From the NCBI GenBank assembly GCA_905211615.1, contig CAJMBB010000100.1:1-7075 (forward strand): a DNA stretch of 7,075 nt, given 5' to 3'. The translations under genes and the position numbers were made by a program. Below the pieces are notes generated by a model, which was given only the letters and a program-made list of their open reading frames with translations, was not told where the DNA came from and did not search any database. This document shows, piece after piece, positions 1 to 5,809 of this stretch (its first letter is position 1; each line of letters starts with the position of its first letter). Origin of the DNA: an uncultured Collinsella sp. GTDB taxonomy: Bacteria > Actinomycetota > Coriobacteriia > Coriobacteriales > Coriobacteriaceae.

Positions 1-822
1 AAAGAAGCCGGTGTCCGAGGGATCGGGCATAAACTGACCGGTCGCGCCCGTAGGATCGAGCGGATCGACGGCAGGAGCGTCCATCGCGGGCGCCGGAGCC
101 GTGGCCATGGCCGTCTGGGCAGACAGCGCGGCAAGCGAATCGTGCACGCGGGCAAGCTCATCGGCCTGCTCGGAGGTGAGCTGGTAGATGCCATCGGCAG
201 TGGCGGCGTTAAAGGCGTCGAGTGCGTCGGAGGGACGGCCGGCGGCAGAAAGCGCCTGACCCATGCCGGCGTTGAGCGCACGCGTGTCGTCGCGGGGGCC
301 GGCAAAGTCGATAGCCGTGCGGTAGGTCTCCACGGCATCCGCCGGACGGCCGAGCTTAATGAAGCAACGACCGAGCTCGCCGAGTGCGGCGGCAGGAGCC
401 GGATTGGCGCCGTCGATGGCAGCCTGACGGAAGGCAGTACCCGCGTTGGCATAGTCGCCCGACTGGAACAGCGCGTTACCCAGGCCCAGATAGGCCTTGA
501 ACGGCGTGGCATAGGAAGCATCCTGCGTAGCGGCAGAGAACGCCTGGGCGGCCGTCGTGTAGTCGCCCACGGCGGCGAGTGCCTTGCCGCGGTTGGTGAG
601 CAGCGCGCCGCGCTTGCCATAGGTGCCGTCGTTGAGGGCGGCGGCGTAGGCCTCGGCGGCCTCGGCATACATGCCCAGGTGCATCAAGGCGTTGCCACGA
701 AGGTGATCGGCCTCGCCCATAATCTCATCGGGAGTTTTTGCCGCCCCAAGCATCTGGGCTGCAGCGGAAAAATCACCCGCGCGGTAAGCGGCGCGGCCCT
801 GTTGGATCAGCTGGCTATTCAA
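1..822 (-). CDS. Tetratricopeptide (TPR) repeat protein, C-terminus cut by window edge
   Basis: The visible 274 codons encode about six helix-turn-helix TPR units. These lie at about residues 4-29, 37-65, 72-101, 107-137, 143-174 and 180-210, with recurrent patterns such as GNALMHLGMYAEAAEAY, GKALAAVGDYTTAAQAF and GNALFQSGDYANAGTAF. After residue 235 the chain turns into an Ala/Pro/Asp-rich, probably disordered linker that runs off the left edge. No signal peptide or membrane segment is visible, so the protein is probably cytoplasmic. TPR arrays bind partner proteins; no partner can be named here. I chose the TTG start at 822 because AAAGGGG (829-835) lies 6 nt upstream, no ATG or GTG gives a better-placed start, and the gene then begins 11 bp after the cyclophilin stop. 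The SD overlaps that stop codon, which suggests co-transcription and coupled translation. The TPR assignment is firm; the specific role is unknown. Confidence 0.85.
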   Translation of the reverse strand, partial: MNSQLIQQGRAAYRAGDFSAAAQMLGAAKTPDEIMGEADHLRGNALMHLGMYAEAAEAYAAALNDGTYGKRGALLTNRGKALAAVGDYTTAAQAFSAATQDASYATPFKAYLGLGNALFQSGDYANAGTAFRQAAIDGANPAPAAALGELGRCFIKLGRPADAVETYRTAIDFAGPRDDTRALNAGMGQALSAAGRPSDALDAFNAATADGIYQLTSEQADELARVHDSLAALSAQTAMATAPAPAMDAPAVDPLDPTGATGQFMPDPSDTGFF

Positions 823-828
823 GGAAGT

Positions 829-835
829 CCCCTTT
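829..835 (-). promoter_or_regulatory. Shine-Dalgarno site deciding the TTG start of the TPR gene
   Basis: On the minus strand AAAGGGG precedes the TTG at 822-820 with 6 nt spacing. It overlaps the TAA stop (836-834) of the cyclophilin gene. This supports the non-ATG start and points to translational coupling within a two-gene operon. Confidence 0.65.
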
Positions 836-1376
836 ACTCGTGAACGATCTCGACATGGACGATCTCGTCGCCGGCACGCAGCTGCGAAATCACATCAAGA
901 CCCTCGACCGTGGTACCAAAGACGGTGTAACCGGAATCGAGGTTATGCTGGGCGCCCAGGCAGAAGTAGAACTGCGAACCCGCGGAATCGGGGTCCATGG
1001 AGCGTGCCATGGCAAGGGCACCATCGACATGGCTGTTGCGCGGATTGGTGGCAAACTCGCCCTTGATGCAGTAGCCGGGGCCACCGGTACCGGGCATGCC
1101 GTCGGGACCCTCAAGACCGGCAGCGACGTCGGCGCCGGACATGTCGCGGGTATTGGGGTCGCCGCCCTGGATGACAAAACCGGGCACATAGCGATGGAAC
1201 TTAAGGCCATCATAGAAGCCCATCGTGGAAAGCTCGCAGAAGTTCGCGACATGAATGGGAGCGCCCTCGCCGTCAAACTTGACCTTGATGGTACCCTTCG
1301 ACGTCTCGATAACGGCGCACTCGTCGCCGGCAAGCTGATACTCGGGCGTGTAGAGCTCTTTCTTAAAACCAAACAT
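834..1376 (-). CDS. Cyclophilin-type peptidyl-prolyl cis-trans isomerase
   Basis: This 180-residue protein is a single cyclophilin domain from about residue 19 onward, preceded by a short N-terminal extension (MFGFKKELYTPEYQL). The family catalyses cis-trans isomerisation of Xaa-Pro bonds during protein folding. The signature FHRYVPGFVIQGGDP (60-74) supplies the catalytic Arg62, Phe67 and Gln70. The second active-site block, MARSMDPDSAGSQFYF (123-138), is followed by the LDSGYTVFG strand (146-154). Tyr150 occupies the position of the eukaryotic active-site His, as is usual in bacteria. There is no signal peptide or lipobox, so the enzyme should be cytoplasmic. The ATG at 1376 is preceded by GAGGAAGGAA (1381-1390). 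The TPR gene follows after 11 bp, so the two probably share the promoter at 1416-1445. The family is certain; the choice between ppiA- and ppiB-like names is not made. Confidence 0.95.
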   Translation of the reverse strand: MFGFKKELYTPEYQLAGDECAVIETSKGTIKVKFDGEGAPIHVANFCELSTMGFYDGLKFHRYVPGFVIQGGDPNTRDMSGADVAAGLEGPDGMPGTGGPGYCIKGEFATNPRNSHVDGALAMARSMDPDSAGSQFYFCLGAQHNLDSGYTVFGTTVEGLDVISQLRAGDEIVHVEIVHE

Positions 1377-1415
1377 GTGGTTCCTTCCTCGTGCGTTTAA
1401 AGCATATTTGTACGA

Positions 1416-1445
1416 ATTGTAGCAATAAGCATGCGCTTACATCAA
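1416..1445 (-). promoter_or_regulatory. Candidate sigma-70-type promoter of the cyclophilin-TPR operon
   Basis: On the minus strand TTGATG (1440-1445) and TACAAT (1416-1421) are separated by 18 nt, leaving a leader of about 30-35 nt before the cyclophilin ATG. The spacer is filled by an inverted repeat, TAAGC-atgc-GCTTA (1426-1439), which could be an operator or chance. The region is AT-rich relative to the flanking genes. The call comes from pattern matching only. Confidence 0.5.
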
Positions 1446-1483
1446 TTGCGCACGTAGGTTATGCCGACTATGGCGAACTAATT

Positions 1484-2626
1484 TTAGGAACGCTGCTGCG
1501 GCTTCCAGGAGCCCACGTTGGCGTCGTACTGATTCAGCGCGCTGTTGCCGCCCTGTGCGATGGGCGCCAGGATCTCGCTTTGGTGGGAACTCATCGACTC
1601 GCCATCGGGAATGGCCAGCGAGATGTCCCAGCTCTGGCAGATCACGTCGACGCGCTCGTACATCCACTCGGCAAGCTGCTTTAAGTGGGCGATGTCATCC
1701 GCATAGACCGTATCGTCTTGGTACTTAAGGTTGTTGAGCTCATCTTGCGTCTTTTTGATCTGGTCGCGCAGGGCGTAGGCACTCTGCGACAGCTCCTGAC
1801 GGGCGGACAGCGGCGTTCGGAGATAGCCGTTGTTAAAGGAATCGATGACCTCGCCAATCTGGTCCTCGTCACCGTAGGACACGATGGTCTGATACAGACC
1901 GTCGAGCCTGGTATAGAGCTGATCATCGGTCAGCACGGTTTCTTCCTGGACCACCTCGGCAGAATCGTCTTGCTTGGTATCGTCCTCAGTCGCCTCGCCC
2001 TTTTGGCGCGTGGGGAAGGTGGTTTGTGCAGCTTGGCCAAACTGGTCGTAGAAGCCAGGCATTACACCCATGGGATCGGCCGTCACGAACCAATAGGCAC
2101 CGCCGCAAACGACGGCAAGGACCGCGATGACGATGAGCGGCTTGGGGATATGACGCTTGTGCTTGTGATAGGCGTCCTCGTCGGGGTGCACCTTGCGCTT
2201 GGACTTTTGAGCATCGTCGTGCAGGGAAACGGGCGTGGGAATATCGACCTTGGGGATACCGAAATCCTTATCGAAAGCCGGCAGCACGCAGGTCTCATTG
2301 GGGTCGGCGGCGTCTGAGAGCACCGCAGCGGCAGAGGCCGGCGCATGCGGCACCTCGGTATCGATCTGCTCTTGCGTTAGGCGCGGAAAGCCCGCAGTGC
2401 GGCCCGCTGCCAGGTCGGATGCGGCCGCGTCCTCAGAGAGGATACCCGGAGCGGGGCGCCCGCATTTGGGGCACGTACGATCATGCGGAGAAAGACGGGC
2501 ACCGCAGCCCTCACAGAACACGAACTCGGTGTGCTCGGGACCATCGCCCGGACCCACATAGGCGTTGCAGTAGGGGCAAAACGAGGCGCCGTCCTCGATA
2601 GTCTTAAGGCAATGCGGGCAGATCAC
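1484..2626 (-). CDS. Membrane protein with two N-terminal zinc ribbons; function unknown
   Basis: The protein is 380 residues long from the chosen GTG start. It opens with two four-cysteine zinc ribbons: CPHC (3-6) with CPYC (17-20), and CEGC (38-41) with CPKC (52-55). An acidic, Ala/Pro-rich linker follows, then a basic patch (KHKRHIPK, about 155-162) and one transmembrane helix (about 163-182). The C-terminal part of about 198 residues is presumably outside the membrane. It starts with an acidic low-complexity stretch and continues with a helical region (about 230-325) of coiled-coil character. By the positive-inside rule the zinc ribbons are cytoplasmic. Such ribbons in this architecture often serve in protein contacts, but I recognise no named family for the outer domain. 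The GTG at 2626 is preferred over an in-frame TTG at 2656 because AAAAGAGG (2632-2639) lies 5 nt upstream, whereas the TTG has no SD. The gene is probably transcribed alone. Confidence 0.85.
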   Translation of the reverse strand: MICPHCLKTIEDGASFCPYCNAYVGPGDGPEHTEFVFCEGCGARLSPHDRTCPKCGRPAPGILSEDAAASDLAAGRTAGFPRLTQEQIDTEVPHAPASAAAVLSDAADPNETCVLPAFDKDFGIPKVDIPTPVSLHDDAQKSKRKVHPDEDAYHKHKRHIPKPLIVIAVLAVVCGGAYWFVTADPMGVMPGFYDQFGQAAQTTFPTRQKGEATEDDTKQDDSAEVVQEETVLTDDQLYTRLDGLYQTIVSYGDEDQIGEVIDSFNNGYLRTPLSARQELSQSAYALRDQIKKTQDELNNLKYQDDTVYADDIAHLKQLAEWMYERVDVICQSWDISLAIPDGESMSSHQSEILAPIAQGGNSALNQYDANVGSWKPQQRS

Positions 2627-2631
2627 GGCAT

Positions 2632-2639
2632 CCTCTTTT
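2632..2639 (-). promoter_or_regulatory. Shine-Dalgarno site deciding the GTG start of the zinc-ribbon gene
   Basis: AAAAGAGG on the minus strand sits 5 nt before GTG (2626-2624), giving a protein beginning M-I-C-P-H-C. The in-frame TTG ten codons upstream (2656) has only pyrimidine-containing sequence ahead of it and no SD. It would also lie only about 7 nt from the predicted transcription start. Confidence 0.6.
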
Positions 2640-2669
2640 CGAAGCAATTCAAACAATCGAGGTTAGAGC

Positions 2670-2698
2670 ATAACATCGCCACGGCCCCACAGGAACAA
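2670..2698 (-). promoter_or_regulatory. Weak candidate promoter for the zinc-ribbon gene
   Basis: On the minus strand TTGTTC (2693-2698) and TGTTAT (2670-2675) are 17 nt apart, which places the start of transcription near 2663 and gives a leader of roughly 37 nt to the GTG start. The -10 box matches 4 of 6 consensus bases and the -35 box 3 of 6, so this is tentative. The nonamer AACATCGCC occurs twice here (plus-strand 2672-2680 and 2710-2718), and one copy overlaps the -10 box. Confidence 0.35.
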
Positions 2699-2729
2699 GG
2701 CACCAATTCAACATCGCCAGGGCGCGTAG

Positions 2730-5453
2730 CTACTTCTTCTTTTTGCTTGGCATCGAGACTTTGATGCCTTGGGCGGACTTGGTCACACGAGAGCGCTTAG
2801 CTCCGGTACTCTTCTTTTTCTTGGGCTGGGCCTGGGCCACGCCCTCGAGTGCGCGGGCCTCGGCCTCGCGAGCGGTGCGATCTTCGCGGCGCTGCGCCAT
2901 GTCGGCGGCGACGCGCTTGGCAAAACGTTCGGCCGTCGAGCCCGTCGAGCTCACCTTGCCGCCACCGCGACCCAGGCGGACGCGCACACCGCGGCCAAAA
3001 CCAGTTGCGGCATGACGACGACGCGGCTTGAGCGAATCCATCATCGCGGCGAGCTTAAAGAACACCGAGCAGGTAAAGACCACGATAACAGCCAAGATAA
3101 CCATCTGGCCCATCGACAGGTTGGCAATAGACAGCAGCTCCGGGAATCCGATAACGCCCACCAGGATGCCGGCGACTACAAACACAAAGAGCACCACACG
3201 TAAGGGCGTGAGAGGCTGCGAGATGCGCCAGATTAGGCTGACGCTCGCCGCGCACGACGTAAGCAGGCACATCGTAGACAGCGTGAGCTGGCTAAAGCCA
3301 AACACGCGCGCCACAAAGATATCGAGCGCCGCAGCCAAAATGACCGCAATCGACGCCGGCAGTGCACGCTTGAGTACGTTGCTCAAAAACGCACCCTTCA
3401 CACGAGCATTGTTGGGCTCCAGGCCCAACACAAAGCCCGGCGCGCCGATGCAGAAGAAGTTAATGAGCGTCATCTGGATGGGCTCGAAGGGGTACGGCGG
3501 CAGCGCGATACACAGCGCCGCCAGGCCCATCGAGAGCAGCGTCTTGGTCAGGAACAGCGAGGCCGAACGCTGCAGGTTGTTGATGGAGCGACGGCCCTCG
3601 GCCACCACGGCGGGCATCGAGGCAAAGTCGTTGTCGACGAGTACGATCTCGGCCACGTTACGCGCGGCATCGGAGCCGGCCGCCATGGCGACGGAGCAGT
3701 CGGCCTCCTTGAGCGCCAGCACGTCGTTGACGCCGTCGCCCGTCATGGCCACGGTGTGCTCGCGGCGCTTGAGCGCCTGCACGAGCTCGCGCTTCTGCTG
3801 CGGGGTCACACGACCAAAGACATGGTAGCGGTCCACTGCGGCATCGAGCTTGGCCGGCGTATCGAGCGTCGTAGCGTCCACATAAGCGTCCGCCCCTGGC
3901 ACGCCCACCACGCGCGCGATCGACGACACCGTACGCGGGTCGTCACCACTGATCACGTTGAGGGTCACGCCCTGCTCGTTAAAATAGCCGATGGTCTCGG
4001 CCGCCGAGGTACGAATCTCGTCGCGGATGGTCACAAAGCCCACGGGCTCGGCCTCGCCCATCATATCGCCATCGGGCGTAAAGCCGTCCACGCGCGCCAC
4101 CACGAGCACGCGGCAGGTATCGGCAAGCTCGGCGACACGGTTCTCGACCTGCGAAAACACACGATCAGAGAGCACAAACTGCGCCGCACCCATCACATAG
4201 GAGCCCTGCGCAAACGACGCGCCGCTCCACTTTTTGGAGGACGAGAACGGAATGACCGACAGCGGCTCAGACACCTCGACCGGGCGATCAGCATAATAGT
4301 TGAGCAGCGCCTGGCAGGTCTCGTTGGCATCGGCCGAAGTCGCACGCGCCACGTTAGCCAGCGCAAAATCGAGCACTGTGGTATCGACGGGAACAGCCGC
4401 CTCGTCCGAGTCCACGCCAAAGCCAACACCCTCAACAGGCAGCGGGTAGGTGCCCTCGACCTCCATACGACCCGAGGTAATGGTACCCGTCTTGTCCAGG
4501 CACAGCACGTCGACGCGCGCGAGCGTCTCGATGCAGTAGAGCTGCTGCGTCAGCACCTTGCGGCGGGCAAGGCGCACCGTGGCGATGGCGAGCACCGACG
4601 AGGTCAGCAGCACCAGGCCTTGCGGGATCATGCCCAGCAGGGCGCCCACCGTGGACAGCAGCGCCGACGAAGGCACATGACCAGCCAACAGCTCGGAGAA
4701 GCACCACGAAAGCGCGCTATCGCCCGGGGTTCCCGCGGCATCCCACAGCCCACTTACACTCGAGGCGAACAGAGCCAGGCCAAGCGGAATCATGATGATG
4801 CTCGTAAAGCGCACGATGGCGTTCAGCGCGTTCATGATCTTGGAATTGACCTTTTTGACGTACTTGGCCTCGTTATCAATTTTGGCCACGTAGTTGTCGG
4901 CGCCGACATGGATCACGCGGGCGCGCAGCAGGCCCGAGTCGATAAAGCTGCCGCTCATGAGCTCGGAACCGGGCTGTTTCTTAATAAGGTCGCTCTCGCC
5001 CGTCAGCAGGCTCTCGTTCACGAGCGCCTCGCCCGAAACCACCACGGCGTCAGCGGGAATCTGGTCGCCGCGCCCCAGGCGGATGATGTCGTCGAGCACG
5101 ATCTGGTCCAGGTCGAGCTCCACCTCGGCGCCATCGCGCACCGCGATGGCCTTCTTGGAGGTCAGCAGCGTGAGCTTATCGACCATCTTCTTGGAACGCA
5201 TGGACTGAATGACGCCAATAGCGGTATTGAGGAACACCACGAACAGGAACGTCAGATTCTTAAACGAACCGGTCAAAATGACCAGGAAAGCCAAGATCAC
5301 GTTGATCAAATTGAACAGCGTGCAGAGGTTCTCGATGATGAGCTCTTTGACCGACTTGGTCTTGAGTTCCATGTTGCGGTTGATTTTACCGGCGGCGATA
5401 CGCTCCTCGACCTCGGCGGTTGAGAGTCCGCGCTCGATATCCGTTGCTGCCAT
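2730..5453 (-). CDS. CtpE-like cation-transporting P-type ATPase with basic C-terminal tail
   Basis: This 907-residue ATP-driven cation pump sits in the cytoplasmic membrane. Order of elements: N-terminal cytosolic segment (1-43), M1-M2 (about 44-82), actuator domain with LTGES (150-154), M3-M4 (about 212-290), phosphorylation site DKTGT (Asp320), nucleotide-binding domain with a KWSGA variant (408-412), hinge GDGVND (572-577), then M5-M10 (about 631-803). The M1-M4 core, the GMIPQGLVLLTS M4 motif and the ARVDVLCLDKTGT run resemble mycobacterial CtpE, reported as a calcium transporter, more than PacL or MgtA; the ion here is inferred. M4 carries Pro-Gln where CtpE, as I recall it, has Pro-Glu. 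A tail of about 100 residues (808-907, 30 Lys/Arg against 7 Asp/Glu, ending SKKKK) is unusual. I place the start at ATG 5453; ATG 5465 is possible. Anything further upstream would run into the tRNA terminator and the tRNA itself. Confidence 0.9.
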   Translation of the reverse strand: MAATDIERGLSTAEVEERIAAGKINRNMELKTKSVKELIIENLCTLFNLINVILAFLVILTGSFKNLTFLFVVFLNTAIGVIQSMRSKKMVDKLTLLTSKKAIAVRDGAEVELDLDQIVLDDIIRLGRGDQIPADAVVVSGEALVNESLLTGESDLIKKQPGSELMSGSFIDSGLLRARVIHVGADNYVAKIDNEAKYVKKVNSKIMNALNAIVRFTSIIMIPLGLALFASSVSGLWDAAGTPGDSALSWCFSELLAGHVPSSALLSTVGALLGMIPQGLVLLTSSVLAIATVRLARRKVLTQQLYCIETLARVDVLCLDKTGTITSGRMEVEGTYPLPVEGVGFGVDSDEAAVPVDTTVLDFALANVARATSADANETCQALLNYYADRPVEVSEPLSVIPFSSSKKWSGASFAQGSYVMGAAQFVLSDRVFSQVENRVAELADTCRVLVVARVDGFTPDGDMMGEAEPVGFVTIRDEIRTSAAETIGYFNEQGVTLNVISGDDPRTVSSIARVVGVPGADAYVDATTLDTPAKLDAAVDRYHVFGRVTPQQKRELVQALKRREHTVAMTGDGVNDVLALKEADCSVAMAAGSDAARNVAEIVLVDNDFASMPAVVAEGRRSINNLQRSASLFLTKTLLSMGLAALCIALPPYPFEPIQMTLINFFCIGAPGFVLGLEPNNARVKGAFLSNVLKRALPASIAVILAAALDIFVARVFGFSQLTLSTMCLLTSCAASVSLIWRISQPLTPLRVVLFVFVVAGILVGVIGFPELLSIANLSMGQMVILAVIVVFTCSVFFKLAAMMDSLKPRRRHAATGFGRGVRVRLGRGGGKVSSTGSTAERFAKRVAADMAQRREDRTAREAEARALEGVAQAQPKKKKSTGAKRSRVTKSAQGIKVSMPSKKKK

Positions 5454-5481
5454 ACCACGTCCCATCACGTCGCGTCGGTAT

Positions 5482-5517
5482 AAGAAAACCGCCCGGACCA
5501 TGCGAGGTTCGGACGGT
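5482..5517 (-). terminator. Intrinsic terminator of tRNA-Arg
   Basis: Just after the tRNA 3' end on the minus strand, ACCGTCCG (5510-5517) pairs with CGGGCGGT (5488-5495). This is an 8-bp stem with one G-T wobble and a 14-nt loop. It runs into TTTTCTT (5482-5488). There is no T-tract on the other side, so it acts on the minus strand only. Confidence 0.8.
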
Positions 5518-5528
5518 CTTACGTTCGA

Positions 5529-5605
5529 TGGTGCCCCATGTTGGATTCGAACCAACGGCCTTCTGCTCCGGAGGCAGACGCTCTAATCCCCTGAGCTAAT
5601 AGGGC
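5529..5605 (-). tRNA. tRNA-Arg, anticodon CCG
   Basis: The full cloverleaf is visible on the minus strand. The acceptor arm GCCCTAT pairs with ATGGGGC (one T-G wobble). The D arm is GCTC/GAGC. The anticodon arm is TCTGC/GCAGA around the loop CTCCGGA, giving anticodon CCG. The variable loop AGGCC has five bases, and the T arm GTTGG/CCAAC encloses TTCGAAT. The discriminator is A at 5532, and the terminal CCA is encoded (5531-5529). It decodes CGG arginine codons. A strong promoter lies just upstream and an intrinsic terminator just downstream, so the gene appears to be a one-tRNA transcription unit. Confidence 0.97.
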
Positions 5606-5616
5606 CAACAGTTGGC

Positions 5617-5668
5617 ATTATACCCAAGTGCACCACGGGCTATCAAAATAAAAGAAAAAGCTTTGCAA
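5617..5668 (-). promoter_or_regulatory. Strong promoter of tRNA-Arg with AT-rich upstream element
   Basis: On the minus strand TTGATA (5641-5646) and a perfect TATAAT (5617-5622) are 18 nt apart. The -10 box ends 11 nt before the mature tRNA 5' end. Upstream of the -35 box lies an A/T-rich stretch (about 5647-5668, T-rich on the minus strand) that resembles an UP element, as is common for stable-RNA promoters. Confidence 0.8.
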
Positions 5669-5688
5669 TTCCGAGGAAGACGAGCCGC

Positions 5689-5773
5689 AACGGCCCACTT
5701 TAGAAGGCAAAAGCGAGTCAGATAGTATAAACTCTCATGCACCATATATACACGGCTCGCGATGCGGGCCGTT
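5689..5773 (+). promoter_or_regulatory. Possible antiterminator pairing in the aroF leader
   Basis: AACGGCCC (5689-5696) is the exact complement of GGGCCGTT (5766-5773), which contains most of the 3' arm of the aroF terminator. If both were in one transcript, this 8-bp helix would compete with the terminator. It matters only if transcription starts upstream of 5689, and I see no convincing promoter there. It could therefore be chance. Confidence 0.3.
5699..5728 (+). promoter_or_regulatory. Candidate promoter of aroF-tyrA
   Basis: On the plus strand TTTAGA (5699-5704) and TAGTAT (5723-5728) are 18 nt apart. An overlapping TATAAA (5726-5731) is an alternative -10 box but has a poor -35. Transcription would start near 5735, giving a leader of about 75 nt that contains the terminator hairpin at 5752-5776. 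Each box matches about 4 of 6 consensus bases, so the call is tentative. Confidence 0.4.
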
Positions 5774-5799
5774 TTTGCAAAAGTTATCCATCGAGGTGA
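5737..5799 (+). other. Possible 20-codon leader ORF crossing the aroF terminator
   Basis: ATG at 5737 opens a reading frame of 20 codons ending in TGA at 5797-5799, 10 nt before the aroF start. It has a Tyr codon (5749-5751) directly in front of the terminator stem, a Phe codon in the T-tract and a second Tyr codon later. There is no Shine-Dalgarno site, but the predicted transcription start lies at or just before this ATG, so leaderless translation is conceivable. There is no run of aromatic codons like those in classical attenuator peptides. The ORF may be chance. Confidence 0.25.
5752..5776 (+). terminator. Intrinsic terminator (attenuator) upstream of aroF
   Basis: On the plus strand ACGGCTCGC (5752-5760) pairs along its full 9 bp with GCGGGCCGT (5764-5772). 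There is one T-G wobble and a 3-nt GAT loop, and the stem runs straight into TTTTT (5772-5776). It ends 33 nt before the aroF start codon and points into aroF, with no complete gene upstream on this strand that would need it. That placement suggests attenuation of aroF-tyrA rather than ordinary termination. Confidence 0.75.
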
Positions 5800-5809
5800 G
5801 AGGCACACC

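Noticed and set aside
142..1400. Plus-strand open frames opposite the TPR and cyclophilin genes
   Set aside because: The products are Gly/Val/Arg-rich and without motifs. The opposite strand encodes clear TPR and cyclophilin domains.
2627..2656. TTG start for the zinc-ribbon protein
   Set aside because: No Shine-Dalgarno precedes it. The GTG at 2626 has AAAAGAGG at good spacing and places the first CxxC at the extreme N-terminus, as is common in such proteins.
3756..5423. 555-codon plus-strand open frame opposite the P-type ATPase
   Set aside because: It is antisense to a complete gene with all family motifs. Its product is His/Arg-rich with no recognisable fold, as expected from the complement of a GC-rich gene with strong third-position bias.
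5454..5555. Upstream extension of the ATPase frame by 34 codons
   Set aside because: The extension runs through the tRNA terminator and into the tRNA-Arg 3' half. The family similarity begins only after the ATG at 5453.
5529..5605. tRNA-Arg as an attachment site for an integrated element
   Set aside because: No integrase gene and no second copy of the tRNA 3' end occur in the window, and the flanking genes look like core chromosome.
5762..5809. Upstream in-frame ATG start for aroF
   Set aside because: It lies inside the terminator hairpin with no Shine-Dalgarno, whereas ATG 5810 has GAGAGG 6 nt upstream and gives the usual family length.
5607..5809. T-box riboswitch upstream of aroF
   Set aside because: I looked for the conserved T-box AGGGTGG-type bulge and specifier stem and found neither. 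The leader also appears too short.
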